This document shows, piece after piece, positions 47,646 to 56,901 of a DNA stretch of 64,000 nucleotides. This DNA comes from Bisbaumannia sp015645095 (lineage in GTDB: Bacteria; Pseudomonadota; Gammaproteobacteria; Pseudomonadales; Halomonadaceae), in the NCBI GenBank assembly GCA_036871055.1, contig CP141893.1, positions 2,728,001 to 2,792,000 of the forward strand, read 5' to 3'. A model generated the notes under the pieces. The model saw only the letters and a program-made list of their open reading frames with translations. It did not search any database and had not been told where the DNA came from. The first letter of the stretch is position 1, and each line of letters starts with the position of its first letter. A program made the translations under genes and the position numbers.

Positions 47646-47711
47646 GCCATCGCCTCGGGCCCCGGGGCGACGCTATACTGCGCGCCCGATTCACTCGTCA
47701 CGATAAACGCC

Positions 47712-48482
47712 ATGCCGATGCAACGCCTCGACCAGCTGCTCGTCACCCAGGGCCTGGCCCGCTCCCGGGCCCGCGCCCAGCGCCTGATCCGCCACGGCCG
47801 CGTCACTCTCATTGACTCCGGCCGGGTGCTCGACAAGCCCAGCGAGAAGCTGCCCCTGGAGTGCCGCCTCGCGGTGGCCGAGGACCCGGAGGAGCGCTAT
47901 GTGTCGCGGGCCGGCCTCAAGCTGGAGGCTCTGCTCGAGGCCCTGGCGATCGACCTGAGCGCGCGCCTGGTCCTGGACGTGGGGCAGTCCACCGGCGGCT
48001 TCAGCGACTGCGCCCTGCGCCACGGCGCTCGCCATGTGATCGGCGTGGAGGTGGGACACGATCAGCTCGATCCCAGCCTGCGTGGCGATCACCGCCTCAC
48101 CTGCCTGGAGGGGCTCAATGCCCGCCATATGGACGCCTCCCCTGAGCTGGCGTCGGCCTTCGCGGCCCAGGGCGCCAGCGGCCCCGACCTGGCGGTCATG
48201 GACGTCTCCTTTATTTCCCAGACGCTGATCCTGCCGGCCCTGGCACGCCTGCTGCCCCCCGGGGGCGAGCTGCTGAGCCTGGTGAAACCACAATTCGAGG
48301 TGGGGCCGGGGCGGGTCAATGCCCGGGGCATCGTCGAGGACCCGGCCCTGCATCGCCAGGTGGAGGAGCGCCTGCGGGCGTGCTGCGCCGAGCTAGGCCT
48401 CGAGGTGCATTATTGGGGGGACAGTCCCATTCTCGGCGGCGATGGCAACCGGGAGTTCCTGCTCTACGCGCGCCGCGGTTGA
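47712..48482 (+). CDS. tlyA: TlyA-type rRNA 2'-O-methyltransferase / hemolysin-like protein
   Basis: 256 residues: an N-terminal S4 RNA-binding domain (RLDQLLVTQGLARSRARAQR) and an FtsJ-like SAM methyltransferase domain (LDVGQSTGGFSDC; LVKPQFEVGPG). The mycobacterial homologue methylates 16S and 23S rRNA ribose; the activity is likely here but not proven. A TATACT at 47674-47679 may be its -10. A second Met two codons in is an alternative start. Confidence 0.9.
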   Translation: MPMQRLDQLLVTQGLARSRARAQRLIRHGRVTLIDSGRVLDKPSEKLPLECRLAVAEDPEERYVSRAGLKLEALLEALAIDLSARLVLDVGQSTGGFSDCALRHGARHVIGVEVGHDQLDPSLRGDHRLTCLEGLNARHMDASPELASAFAAQGASGPDLAVMDVSFISQTLILPALARLLPPGGELLSLVKPQFEVGPGRVNARGIVEDPALHRQVEERLRACCAELGLEVHYWGDSPILGGDGNREFLLYARRG

Positions 48483-48524
48483 GCCGGTCCTCAGCCAAGC
48501 CGACTTAGCAAACATCGCCTGGCG

Positions 48525-48552
48525 TTGACTTGCCCGGGGAGCATGGTAGAAA
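48525..48552 (+). promoter_or_regulatory. Probable pldA promoter
   Basis: TTGACT (48525-48530), a 16-bp spacer and TAGAAA (48547-48552), ending about 30 bases before the pldA start. Confidence 0.55.
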
Positions 48553-48583
48553 CCCCTGATGATCCCCGCTATGGATAGCCACC

Positions 48584-49615
48584 ATGACTGCTTCGTTCCG
48601 ATTGGCCTCGCTGTGTGCCCTCGGGCTGTTGGCTCCGGCCGGCCTGGCCTTTGCCGATAGCCCGACGCCTATCGAGCGACAGGCCATCGAGGCGCGCATC
48701 CAGGCCCTGGAGAGCGAACTCGACATCCTGCGCCGACAGCTCGTCGAAGAGGAGACCCGGGAAGTGCCATCGCGCCCCTCCCTGCTCGAGGAGCCGGACG
48801 AGGCGGTGCTGGCGGAGATTCGCCAGCGCCGCGCCTTCGAGCGGGAATCGACCCGCAACCCCCTGGCGATCACCGCCTACCGCCGCAACTACCTGCTACC
48901 GGTCAGCTTCAACAACCGCCCCAATCGCGACGCCTTTGGTGCCATCACCGATGCCAATGGCCCCAGCGATATGGAGGTCAAGTTCCAGTTCAGCGTCAAG
49001 GTCAACCTGCTGGAGGACCTGTTCGGCGACAACGGCGACCTCTTCTTCGCCTATACCCAGCGCAGCTGGTGGCAGGCCTACAATACCGACGCCTCCTCCC
49101 CCTTCCGGGAGACCAACTACGAGCCCGAGGTCTTCCTCAGCTTCGACAATGCCTGGACGCTGTTCGGCTGGACCAATACCCGCAATCGCCTGGGTTTCAA
49201 CCACCAGTCCAACGGTCGCTCCGAGCCACTGTCACGCAGCTGGAACCGGCTCTATGTCGACCTGCTCTTCCAGCACGGCGACTGGGCGGTGAGCCTCGCC
49301 CCCCACTGGCGCATCCCGGAGTCGGACGGCGACGACGACAACCCGGACATCGACCGCTTCATGGGCTATGGCGATATCGGCGTGGCGCGCCGCTTCAATG
49401 GCGACCACGAGGCCAGCCTGGTGGTGCGCGGCAATCCCAGCGCCGGCAACCTGGGTAGCCAGATCGATTACTCCTGGCCGCTGTTCGGCAATATCCGCGG
49501 CCACCTCCAGTACTACTACGGCTATGGCGAGAGCATGATCGACTACGATCACCGGGTACACCGCCTGAGCCTCGGCTTCAGCCTCAACCCCCTGTTCAGC
49601 AGCCATCCGGAGTAA
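48584..49615 (+). CDS. pldA: Outer-membrane phospholipase A
   Basis: 343 residues with a signal peptide (cleavage near AFA), a short coiled region, then an OMPLA beta-barrel. The catalytic triad is readable: His207 and Ser209 in NHQSNG and Asn221 in SWNRLY, with the spacing of E. coli His142/Ser144/Asn156. It hydrolyses phospholipids in the outer leaflet of the outer membrane when the membrane is perturbed, complementing MlaA encoded elsewhere in the window. Confidence 0.94.
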   Translation: MTASFRLASLCALGLLAPAGLAFADSPTPIERQAIEARIQALESELDILRRQLVEEETREVPSRPSLLEEPDEAVLAEIRQRRAFERESTRNPLAITAYRRNYLLPVSFNNRPNRDAFGAITDANGPSDMEVKFQFSVKVNLLEDLFGDNGDLFFAYTQRSWWQAYNTDASSPFRETNYEPEVFLSFDNAWTLFGWTNTRNRLGFNHQSNGRSEPLSRSWNRLYVDLLFQHGDWAVSLAPHWRIPESDGDDDNPDIDRFMGYGDIGVARRFNGDHEASLVVRGNPSAGNLGSQIDYSWPLFGNIRGHLQYYYGYGESMIDYDHRVHRLSLGFSLNPLFSSHPE

Positions 49616-49682
49616 GCCCCGATTGCAGCGCCGATGGCGGCTGCTATGCTGAGCCTGTCATTCACCGTCAGAGGAAGACCCG

Positions 49683-50015
49683 ATGGCCAGTCGTACCCCC
49701 CGCACCGATGCCAGCACCGACCAGCTCAAGGCCGATCTCGAGCACCTGACCCAAACGCTCGAAGAGCTGGTGGGCGCCACCGCCGATGACTCCCGCAGCA
49801 ATATCAAGCAGCTACGCGAGAAAGCCGAGCAGCGTCTGCAGGAGACCCGCCACCGCCTCGAGGCTCGCGGCGAGCACCTCTACGAGGAGGCCCGCGACAG
49901 CGTCCGCGAACAGGTGGACGCCTGCGATCGCTACGTTCACAGCAACCCCTGGACCAGCGTCGGTATTGGCGCCGCCGTGGGGGTGGTCATCGGCATGCTG
50001 ATCGGGCGGCGTTGA
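49683..50015 (+). CDS. YqjD/ElaB-like DUF883 membrane protein
   Basis: 110 residues: a long amphipathic helical region, then the family-typical C-terminal segment VHSNPWTSVGIGAAVGVVIGMLIGRR. The E. coli YqjD and ElaB proteins associate with ribosomes at the inner membrane in stationary phase. It is the first of three overlapping genes of the yqjD-yqjE-yqjK type; its stop shares bases with the next start (TGATG). Confidence 0.9.
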   Translation: MASRTPRTDASTDQLKADLEHLTQTLEELVGATADDSRSNIKQLREKAEQRLQETRHRLEARGEHLYEEARDSVREQVDACDRYVHSNPWTSVGIGAAVGVVIGMLIGRR

Positions 50016-50419
50016 TGGCCGACAGCCAGGGACCGGCCAGTCGCCTCTTCGCGGCCGCCAAGCAACTGCTCAAGAGCCTGGTGGGCGTAGGCGAGACTCG
50101 CCTGCGCCTGCTGGTGGTGGAACTCGAGGAGGAGCGCGCCCGCCTGGTGACCCTGCTGCTGCTCTGCGGGCTCAGCCTGCTCCTGCTGCTGCTGGGCCTG
50201 GTGGTGCTGGTGCTGCTCGTCGTCGTGGTGTTCTGGGAGAGCCACCGCCTGCTGGCGCTGGGTGCCTGCGCCCTGGCCCTGCTGGGCGCCGGCCTCGGCA
50301 TGGCGCTCTGGGTCCGCCGCCTGGCGCGCCGTCCCAGCCTGCTGAAGAGCACCCTGCGCCACCTGGCCACCGACCGGGAGCTACTGGAAAAAGAGAGCGA
50401 GCGCCATGACACGCGATGA
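50015..50419 (+). CDS. YqjE-like membrane protein (phage-holin family III fold)
   Basis: 134 residues with two hydrophobic helices (LLLLCGLSLLLLLLGLVVLV and a second around residue 90) between charged ends. It matches YqjE-type proteins that follow yqjD; the function is unknown. I use the ATG at 50015, coupled to the preceding stop, rather than the TTG one codon earlier. Its last codons (ESERHDTR) lie in a tandem duplication. Confidence 0.85.
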   Translation: MADSQGPASRLFAAAKQLLKSLVGVGETRLRLLVVELEEERARLVTLLLLCGLSLLLLLLGLVVLVLLVVVVFWESHRLLALGACALALLGAGLGMALWVRRLARRPSLLKSTLRHLATDRELLEKESERHDTR

Positions 50420-50574
50420 GCGGGCGGCACGCAAGGCGGCCCTGGAAGCGCGGATCGAACAGCAACGTATCGATTTGCTGCGTAGGGAGGCGGAGCGCCA
50501 TGACACGCGATGAACGAGCGGCACATAAGGCGGCTCTGGAAGCGCGGATCGAACAGCAGCGTATCGATATACTG
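50399..50574 (+). repeat. 94-bp tandem duplication of the yqjK-like gene start
   Basis: The segment from GAGCGCC and the start ATG onward (50399-50480) recurs at 50493-50574 with a handful of changes, mostly silent. It duplicates the end of the YqjE-like frame and the first 25 codons of the YqjK-like gene. Confidence 0.92.
50406..50513 (+). CDS. Small 35-residue ORF created by duplication of the yqjK-like 5' end
   Basis: It starts MTRDERAARKAALEAR like the downstream gene and ends ERHDTR like the upstream one. It overlaps the end of the YqjE-like gene and the start of the YqjK-like gene, each by 14 bases. Because changes between the copies are mostly silent, the peptide may still be made, but it could equally be a passive by-product. 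Confidence 0.5.
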   Translation: MTRDERAARKAALEARIEQQRIDLLRREAERHDTR

Positions 50575-50778
50575 GTCGCCGCGGAGCGCTGGCAGGGTGC
50601 CGGCCGCGAGGTCGATAGCCGCTGGCAGGAGTTGATGCGCTGGAAGGCCGCCCTCTATGGCGTCGGCGGCCTGCTGATATGGCGCAGTGCCAAACGCCCC
50701 GCCTCCCTGGTGCGCGTCGCCAAGCGGGTCGCCGCCGGGGCGCTGCTGCTGCGCCGCGCCCGACGCCTGCTAAGATGA
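50500..50778 (+). CDS. YqjK-like protein
   Basis: 92 residues: a charged N-terminal helix, then a weakly hydrophobic segment around LYGVGGLLIW and a very basic end. It fits the YqjK-type third member of yqjDEK sets. I take the second of the two duplicated start sites, since it alone reads into the full protein; an earlier ATG at 50416 is in frame but would translate the duplicated DNA in the wrong phase. The 109 bp after it hold nothing recognisable. Confidence 0.78.
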   Translation: MTRDERAAHKAALEARIEQQRIDILVAAERWQGAGREVDSRWQELMRWKAALYGVGGLLIWRSAKRPASLVRVAKRVAAGALLLRRARRLLR

Positions 50779-50887
50779 AAGAATCGCCAGCTAAAGCTAG
50801 CAGCTCCTACAAGGTAGGTGGGGGTCTTGCGCCGGGGTGGTTGGCGCCTGCTTCAGCAGCGGTCCGGCGTCTCGGCGATGGGGATGC

Positions 50888-51121
50888 CTAGGTCCCGGGT
50901 TCCTGAGCTTTGTCGCCCCCGGCGGCACTCTGGGCCGGTGGGCAAGCCACGCTGCCGTAGGAGCAGAACACGCAGCAATCCCCTGGCAAGGGATGCAACA
51001 AGCGTCCGCAGCCACGGCATTCGTAGAACCACAGGCAGGCGTCGCTGGGCATGGTCTCCCGCTCCTGGTGACCACAGTCCGGACAGCGCAGCGTCGACTG
51101 TAACAGCACCCCCAAACTCAT
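50888..51121 (-). CDS. Small Cys-rich zinc-ribbon protein (GDCCVFCSYG type)
   Basis: 77 residues with CPDCGH, CRGCG and the hallmark GDCCVFCSYGSVACPPAQ. This small family is widespread in proteobacteria, often beside metal-responsive genes, and is of unknown function; metal binding is likely. GGGGGAGGGG precedes the ATG. It stands alone between the yqjDEK set and the flavoprotein gene. Confidence 0.85.
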   Translation of the reverse strand: MSLGVLLQSTLRCPDCGHQERETMPSDACLWFYECRGCGRLLHPLPGDCCVFCSYGSVACPPAQSAAGGDKAQEPGT

Positions 51122-51203
51122 GAGCCCCTCCCCCGGCGATCTACCTTGAGTCTAAGCAAGGTTGGCGCTTCTGGCCCACCGCTTTCTCAACGTCGGGAAA
51201 AGA

Positions 51204-51219
51204 GGGCCCTAAAAGGCCC
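51204..51219 (-). terminator. Weak hairpin after the flavoprotein gene
   Basis: A 5-bp GGGCC/GGCCC stem is followed on the minus strand by TCTTTTCCC, directly after the stop at 51221. Confidence 0.35.
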
Positions 51220-51220
51220 C

Positions 51221-52402
51221 TTAAAGGGCATTGCCGCAGGCCACCCCACTGGCCCAGGCCCACTGAAAGTTGTAGCCGCCCAGCTCGCCGGTCACATCCA
51301 GCACCTCGCCGATAAAGCGCAGCTGGGGTAGCCCCTCCACGGCGAAGGTCTTGGAGGAGATGGCCCGGGTATCGACGCCGCCCATCGTCACCTCGGCGGT
51401 GCGCCAGCCCTCGGTGCCGGCGGGCTTGAGGCGCCAATCATTGAGGCGCCGGGCCCAGGCCTCGAGCTCCGCATTGCCGCGCTCCGCCAGGATGCCATCG
51501 CCGCCGTGCCAGTCGATGAGCGCCTGGGCCAGGCGCTTGGGCAACCGCTCGGCGAGCCAGGTGCCGAGCTGACGCCTGGGGCTCTCGCGACGCGCCGTCA
51601 CCAGGGCGTCGAAGGCATCGACGCCGGGCAGCAGCTCGATGGCCAGCTCGTCGCCGGGCTGCCAGTAACTGGAGATCTGCAGCATGGCGGGGCCGGAGAG
51701 CCCGCGGTGGGTAAACAGCAGCGGCTCGCGATAGTGACCGTCCCGGCAGCGAACCGCCACCTCGCTGGCCACCCCGGCCAGGGCCTCGGCCCGTGCCTTC
51801 CACTGGGAAGTGAGGGTAAAGGGCACCAGGGCCGGTCGCGTCTCGGTCACCGCCAGGCCGAATTGGCGGGCCAGGTCGTAACCGAAGCCGCTGGCGCCCA
51901 GGGTGGGAATCGACAGGCCCCCGGTGGCCACCACCAGGGCGCCGGTATCGATGACCCCATCGGAGGTGCGCAGGCGCATCCCCTCGCCCTGGCGCTCCAC
52001 GCCCTCGATGGCGGTCTTGAGGCGGATCTCCACCCCGGCCCAGTCACACTCGGTGAGCAGGATCGCCAACAGCTCCTTGGCGGAGTGGGCACAGAACAGC
52101 TGCCCCGGGGCCTTCTCCACATACTCCAGGCCATGGCGCTCCACCAGCTCGACGAAATGCTCCGGCCGATAGCGCTTGAGCGCCGAGATGCAGAAGTGGG
52201 GGTTGGCGGAGAAGAAGTTGGCCGGGGTGGTGGCCAGGTTGGTGAAGTTGCAGCGCCCGCCCCCGGACATCAGGATCTTCTTGCCGGCCTTGTTGGCGTG
52301 GTCGAGCACCAGCACCCGCCGCCCGGCATAGCCGGCGGTGAGGGCACACATCAGGCCGGCGGCACCGGCGCCGATGACCACCACATCGGGGGAGGACGGC
52401 AT
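51221..52402 (-). CDS. HI0933/YhiN-family FAD-dependent oxidoreductase
   Basis: 393 residues. The dinucleotide-binding motif VVIGAGAAGLMCAL opens the protein; GGGRCNFTN, VVATGGLSIPTLGASGFGY and VTMGGVDTRAISSKT are signatures of the HI0933 group, as is the C-terminal GELGGYNFQWAWASG. The reaction is unknown. AGGAG lies upstream of the ATG. It is divergent from the RND efflux genes. Confidence 0.92.
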   Translation of the reverse strand: MPSSPDVVVIGAGAAGLMCALTAGYAGRRVLVLDHANKAGKKILMSGGGRCNFTNLATTPANFFSANPHFCISALKRYRPEHFVELVERHGLEYVEKAPGQLFCAHSAKELLAILLTECDWAGVEIRLKTAIEGVERQGEGMRLRTSDGVIDTGALVVATGGLSIPTLGASGFGYDLARQFGLAVTETRPALVPFTLTSQWKARAEALAGVASEVAVRCRDGHYREPLLFTHRGLSGPAMLQISSYWQPGDELAIELLPGVDAFDALVTARRESPRRQLGTWLAERLPKRLAQALIDWHGGDGILAERGNAELEAWARRLNDWRLKPAGTEGWRTAEVTMGGVDTRAISSKTFAVEGLPQLRFIGEVLDVTGELGGYNFQWAWASGVACGNAL

Positions 52403-52605
52403 GGGAGGCTCCTGGGCTGGAATGGGTCGCGGATTCTACCCGGGGCCGGGGAACTTTCCCACCCCGTACAACCTCTGTATAACATAGTGAGGGGCTTGCC
52501 GATTTTTGTCATACTCTTCCCTCCAGGGTTCCATTAGCCTGATAAGAGAACCCCAGCCCGGCGCGGGATGCGCCGGCCTCGTCTCATCCACCGTGACTCG
52601 ACTCC

Positions 52606-53724
52606 ATGACCTCGATGCCTGACGCCTGCCTGGCCCGCCGCCTATGGCCCACCCTGCTGCTGCTGCTGCTTCTGCTTCTGCTGTTGCTGCCCGCCCTTGC
52701 CCTGGCCCAGACGGCGCCCGGGGTAATCGCCAGCCGCGCCGAACTGCGGCCCTGGGCCGATCCCCTGGAAGCCCTCGGCACCCTCTCCGCCAGCGAGAGC
52801 GTGACCCTCTCGGCCACCGTGACCGACACCGTGGCCGAGGTGAATTTCCGCGATGGCGAGCGGGTCGAGGCGGGTCGGCTGCTGGTGCGTCTGGGCGATA
52901 ACGAGACCCAGGCCGAGTTGCGCGCCGCCCAGGCCCAGCGCGACGAGCGCCGCGCCGCGGTGAACCGCCTGGCCCAGCTGCAGAACCGTAACCTGGCCCC
53001 CCGGGCCGACGTGGAGGATGCCCAGGCCCAGTTGCGCCGGGTCGAGGCGGAGATCGAGGCGATCCAGGCACGCCTCGACAATCGCCGCATCCGCGCCCCC
53101 TTCGATGGGGTGGTGGGCTTTCGCGATATCAGCGTCGGCGCCCTGGTCACCCCGGGCACCGAGCTGGTGACCCTCGACAAGCTGGACGTGATGAAACTCG
53201 ACTTCCCGGTGCCGGAAGTGCATCTGGCCAGCCTCAGCCCGGGGCTGCGCCTCAGCGCCCGCAGTGCCGCCTACCCGGACGAGCGCTTCGAGGGCGAGGT
53301 GGCGAGCCTCGGCGCCCGGGTCGACCCGGTCAGCCGCAGCCTGCCGGTGCGCGCCGAGCTGGCCAACCCCGAGCTGAAGTTGCGCCCCGGCATGCTGATG
53401 ACGGTGACCCTGCAGCGCCAGCCGCGCCAGGCCCTGGTGATTCCCGAGGCGGCCCTGGTGCCGGAGGGCGAGCGCCATTACGTGATGGTGCTGGACGAGG
53501 CCGACGACTATCGCGTGGAGCGCCGCCGGGTGACCATCGGCGAGCGCGGCGACGGCCTGGTGGAGATCCGCGAGGGACTCGAGCCCCAGGCCCTGGTGGT
53601 CAGCCACGGCACCCAGCGCATCCGCCACGGCCAGCAGGTCGCCCTGCTGGGCATCGCCGATGAACACACCTCGATCCGCGAGATCCTCGAGCAGGGCCGC
53701 CGCCACGCCGGGGAGGGCGCCTGA
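52606..53724 (+). CDS. RND efflux periplasmic adaptor (membrane fusion protein)
   Basis: 372 residues. The N-terminal signal has a run of 11-12 leucines, encoded by CTG/CTT repeats. Then come a lipoyl-like half-motif, a coiled-coil hairpin (about 100-145), RIRAPFDGVVGFRDISVGALV, and beta-barrel domains. It links the inner-membrane pump to an outer-membrane channel, which is not encoded here. An ATG four codons in (52618) is an alternative start; neither has a clear binding site. Confidence 0.92.
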   Translation: MTSMPDACLARRLWPTLLLLLLLLLLLLPALALAQTAPGVIASRAELRPWADPLEALGTLSASESVTLSATVTDTVAEVNFRDGERVEAGRLLVRLGDNETQAELRAAQAQRDERRAAVNRLAQLQNRNLAPRADVEDAQAQLRRVEAEIEAIQARLDNRRIRAPFDGVVGFRDISVGALVTPGTELVTLDKLDVMKLDFPVPEVHLASLSPGLRLSARSAAYPDERFEGEVASLGARVDPVSRSLPVRAELANPELKLRPGMLMTVTLQRQPRQALVIPEAALVPEGERHYVMVLDEADDYRVERRRVTIGERGDGLVEIREGLEPQALVVSHGTQRIRHGQQVALLGIADEHTSIREILEQGRRHAGEGA

Positions 53725-56700
53725 TGCGGCTCTCCGATCTCTCCATCCAGCGCCCTGTCTTCGCCACCGTTATCGCCGCCCTGATCATCGCCTTCGGCGT
53801 CCTCTCCCTGGAGCGCCTGGCGCTCCAGGAGTACCCGGCCATCGACCCGCCCATCGTCAGCATCGACACCCGCTACCCCGGTGCTTCGGCCAGCGTGGTG
53901 GAGACCCGCATCACCCAGGTGCTGGAGGATCGCATCGCCGGCATCGAGGGCATCCAGGTGATCACCTCCAGCAGCAGCGACGGCCGCTCGCGAATCAGCC
54001 TGGAGTTTGCCCTGGACATGGATATCGACGCCGCCGCCAATGACGTGCGCGACCGCATCTCCGGGGCCGCCCGCAACCTCCCCGACGAGGCCGATCCGCC
54101 GGAGGTCACCAAGGCCGACTCCAGCGAGGACGTGGTGCTGTGGTTGAGCCTGACCGGCGACGACTACTCCCTGGCGGAGCTCACCGACTACGCCAACCGC
54201 TACCTGGTGGACCGCTTCTCGGTGCAGCCCGGCGTCGCCCGGGTGCGGGTCGGTGGCGGTCGCGACTACGCCATGCGGGTGTGGCTCGACCGCAACGCCC
54301 TGGCGGCCCGCAACCTCACCGTCAATGACGTGGCCGACGCCCTGCGCGCCGAAAACGTCGAGCTGCCCGCCGGCGCCATCGAGTCCCGGGACCGTCAGTT
54401 CATGGTGCGCCTGCCGCGCAGCTTCGCCGAGCCCGACGACTTCCGCCGCCTGGCCCTGGCCCGGGGCAGCGACGGCTATGTGGTGCGCCTGGACGACGTG
54501 GCCCGGGTCGAGCTGGGCGTGGTGGAGGAGCGCTCCGTCTTCCGGGGCAACGGCGTGCCCATGGTGGGCCTGGGCATCCTCAAGCAGTCCACCGCCAATG
54601 TGCTGGAGATCTCCGAGGGCGTGATCGCCGAGATGGAGCGCCTGCAGCCGACCCTGCCCCAGGGCATGGCGCTGAGCCTCAACTACGACTCCTCGGTGTT
54701 CGTGGCGGACGCCATCAAGCAGGTGGTGATCACCCTGTTTATCGCCATGGGCCTGGTGGTGGTGGTGATCTTTATGTTCCTGGGTAACGTGCGCACCACC
54801 CTGGTACCCGCGGTCACCGTGCCCATCGCCGTGATCGGCGCCTTTATCGCCCTGGCCCTGCTGGGTTTCTCCATCAACCTGCTGACCCTGCTGGCCCTGG
54901 TGCTGGCCATCGGCCTGATCGTCGACGACGCCATCGTGGTGCTGGAGAACATCAACCGGCGCATGCACGAGTATGGCGAGACGCCCCTGGTGGCCGCCTA
55001 TCGCGGCACCCGCCAGATCGCCTTCGCGGTAATCGCCACCACCCTGGTGCTGATCGCGGTTTTCGTGCCCCTGAGCCTGCTGCAGGGCAATATCGGCCGG
55101 CTGTTCTCCGAGTTCGCCCTGACCCTGGCCGCGGCGGTGGCCATCTCCAGCCTGCTGGCGCTGAGCCTGACGCCGATGATGGCCTCCAAGATACTCAGCC
55201 CGCGCATGCAGGAGGGGCGCCTGGCCCATGCCGTCCAGACGCTGCTGGAGTTCAGCCAGCGCCTCTATCGGCGCGCCCTGATCCGCGTGCTCAAGCTGCG
55301 CCTGCTGGTGCTGGCGCTGTTCCTGGGCCTGGTCGGCGGCACCCTGTGGCTGGCCCAGCACCTGCCCAGCGAATACACCCCCCAGGAGGACCGCGGCAGC
55401 TTCTTCATCCTGGTCAATGGCCCCGAGGGCGCCACCTACGACTATATGCTCGACTACATGGACGAGATCGAGGCGCGGCTGATGCCGATGGTCGAGGAGG
55501 GCGAGCTGGAGCGCCTGGTGGTGCGGGCGCCGCGGGGCTTCGGCAATATCGAGAACTTCAATGGCGGCTTCGCCATCGTCAGCCTCACCGACTGGAGCCA
55601 GCGCCGCAGCGCCTGGGAGATCCTCGCCGACGTGCGCGCCGAGCTGGCCACCCTGCCCGGGGTCACCGCGGTGCCGATCATGCGCCAGGGCTTCGGCCAG
55701 CGGGTCCAGAAGCCGGTGCAGTTCGTGCTGGGCGGCGGCACCTACGAGCAGCTCGCCGAATGGCGCGACACCCTCTTCGCGCATATCCGCGAGGACAACC
55801 CGCGCCTCACCGCCCTGGACAGCGACTACCAGGAGACCCAGCCCCAGCTGCGCATCGATATCGACTACCAGCGGGCCGCCGACCTGGGGGTCACGGTCAC
55901 CGAGATCGGTCGCACCCTGGAGACCCTGCTGGGCGGGCGCAACGTGACGCGCTTCGTCGACGGCGGCGAGGAGTACGACGTCATCCTCAAGGGCGAGCGG
56001 GAGACCCAGCGCAGCGCCCGCAGCCTGGAGAACATCCAGGTGCGCTCGTCACGCAGCGGCGAGCTGGTGCCCCTGGGCAGCCTGGTGACCCTCACCGACT
56101 TCGCCGGGGCCAACACCCTCAACCGTTACAACCGGCTGCGCGCCATTACCCTGGAGGCCAACCTGGCCGACGGCTACGCCCTGGGCGATGCCCTGGACTA
56201 CCTGGAGCGCAGCGCCGCCGAGCTGCTGCCCGCCGAGGCCCAGACCGACGTGGCCGGCGCCTCCCGGGACTTCCGCGAGGCCAGCGGCGCCACCACCTTC
56301 CTGCTGGTGCTGGGCGCCCTGGTGGTCTTCCTGGTGCTGGCCGCTCAGTTCGAGAGCTTCGTCCACCCCTTCGTGATCATGCTCACCGTGCCCCTGGCCA
56401 TGGGTGGCGCCCTGCTCGGGCTCTTCGTCACCGGCCAGTCGCTGAACATCTACAGCCAGGTGGGGCTGGTGATGCTGGTGGGGCTGGCGGCCAAGAACGG
56501 CATCCTGATCGTCGAGTTCGCCAACCAGCTGCGCGACCAGGGACGGCGCTTCCACGCCGCCCTGGTGGAGGCCTCGGTGACCCGACTGCGGCCGATCCTG
56601 ATGACCGCGGTGACCACCATGGCCGGCGCCATTCCGCTGATCATCGGCAGCGGCGCCGGTGCCGAGACCCGGTTGGTGATCGGCACCGTGATCCTCTGCG

Positions 56701-56831
56701 GCGTGGCGGCGGCGACCCTCTTCACGCTCTTCGTGATTCCCGTGGCCTACGACCTGCTGGCCCGCAAGACCGGCGCCCCCGGCGACGTCAAGCGGCGCCT
56801 GGAGGCGGAGATGGCGGCCGAGGCGAGATAA
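53724..56831 (+). CDS. RND-family efflux pump (AcrB/HAE1 type)
   Basis: 1035 residues, 12 membrane segments and two large periplasmic loops. The proton-relay Asp pair is in LIVDDAIVVLENI and the relay Lys in GLAAKNGILIVEF. It should export hydrophobic or amphiphilic compounds by proton exchange. Its ATG shares one base with the adaptor stop. Clade and substrate cannot be told from motifs. Confidence 0.95.
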   Translation: MRLSDLSIQRPVFATVIAALIIAFGVLSLERLALQEYPAIDPPIVSIDTRYPGASASVVETRITQVLEDRIAGIEGIQVITSSSSDGRSRISLEFALDMDIDAAANDVRDRISGAARNLPDEADPPEVTKADSSEDVVLWLSLTGDDYSLAELTDYANRYLVDRFSVQPGVARVRVGGGRDYAMRVWLDRNALAARNLTVNDVADALRAENVELPAGAIESRDRQFMVRLPRSFAEPDDFRRLALARGSDGYVVRLDDVARVELGVVEERSVFRGNGVPMVGLGILKQSTANVLEISEGVIAEMERLQPTLPQGMALSLNYDSSVFVADAIKQVVITLFIAMGLVVVVIFMFLGNVRTTLVPAVTVPIAVIGAFIALALLGFSINLLTLLALVLAIGLIVDDAIVVLENINRRMHEYGETPLVAAYRGTRQIAFAVIATTLVLIAVFVPLSLLQGNIGRLFSEFALTLAAAVAISSLLALSLTPMMASKILSPRMQEGRLAHAVQTLLEFSQRLYRRALIRVLKLRLLVLALFLGLVGGTLWLAQHLPSEYTPQEDRGSFFILVNGPEGATYDYMLDYMDEIEARLMPMVEEGELERLVVRAPRGFGNIENFNGGFAIVSLTDWSQRRSAWEILADVRAELATLPGVTAVPIMRQGFGQRVQKPVQFVLGGGTYEQLAEWRDTLFAHIREDNPRLTALDSDYQETQPQLRIDIDYQRAADLGVTVTEIGRTLETLLGGRNVTRFVDGGEEYDVILKGERETQRSARSLENIQVRSSRSGELVPLGSLVTLTDFAGANTLNRYNRLRAITLEANLADGYALGDALDYLERSAAELLPAEAQTDVAGASRDFREASGATTFLLVLGALVVFLVLAAQFESFVHPFVIMLTVPLAMGGALLGLFVTGQSLNIYSQVGLVMLVGLAAKNGILIVEFANQLRDQGRRFHAALVEASVTRLRPILMTAVTTMAGAIPLIIGSGAGAETRLVIGTVILCGVAAATLFTLFVIPVAYDLLARKTGAPGDVKRRLEAEMAAEAR

Positions 56832-56836
56832 CCGCC

Positions 56837-56873
56837 AAAAAACACGGGGCCGGATCCTGGATCCGGCCCCGTG
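56837..56873. terminator. Strong bidirectional terminator
   Basis: A 15-bp stem (CACGGGGCCGGATCC and its complement, one-base centre) is preceded by AAAAAA. On the minus strand this gives a classic hairpin plus T6 after the DUF3617 gene; on the plus strand it closes the RND operon. Confidence 0.85.
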
Positions 56874-56901
56874 GGCATGACGAGAGACGAGAGACGGCGG
56901 C

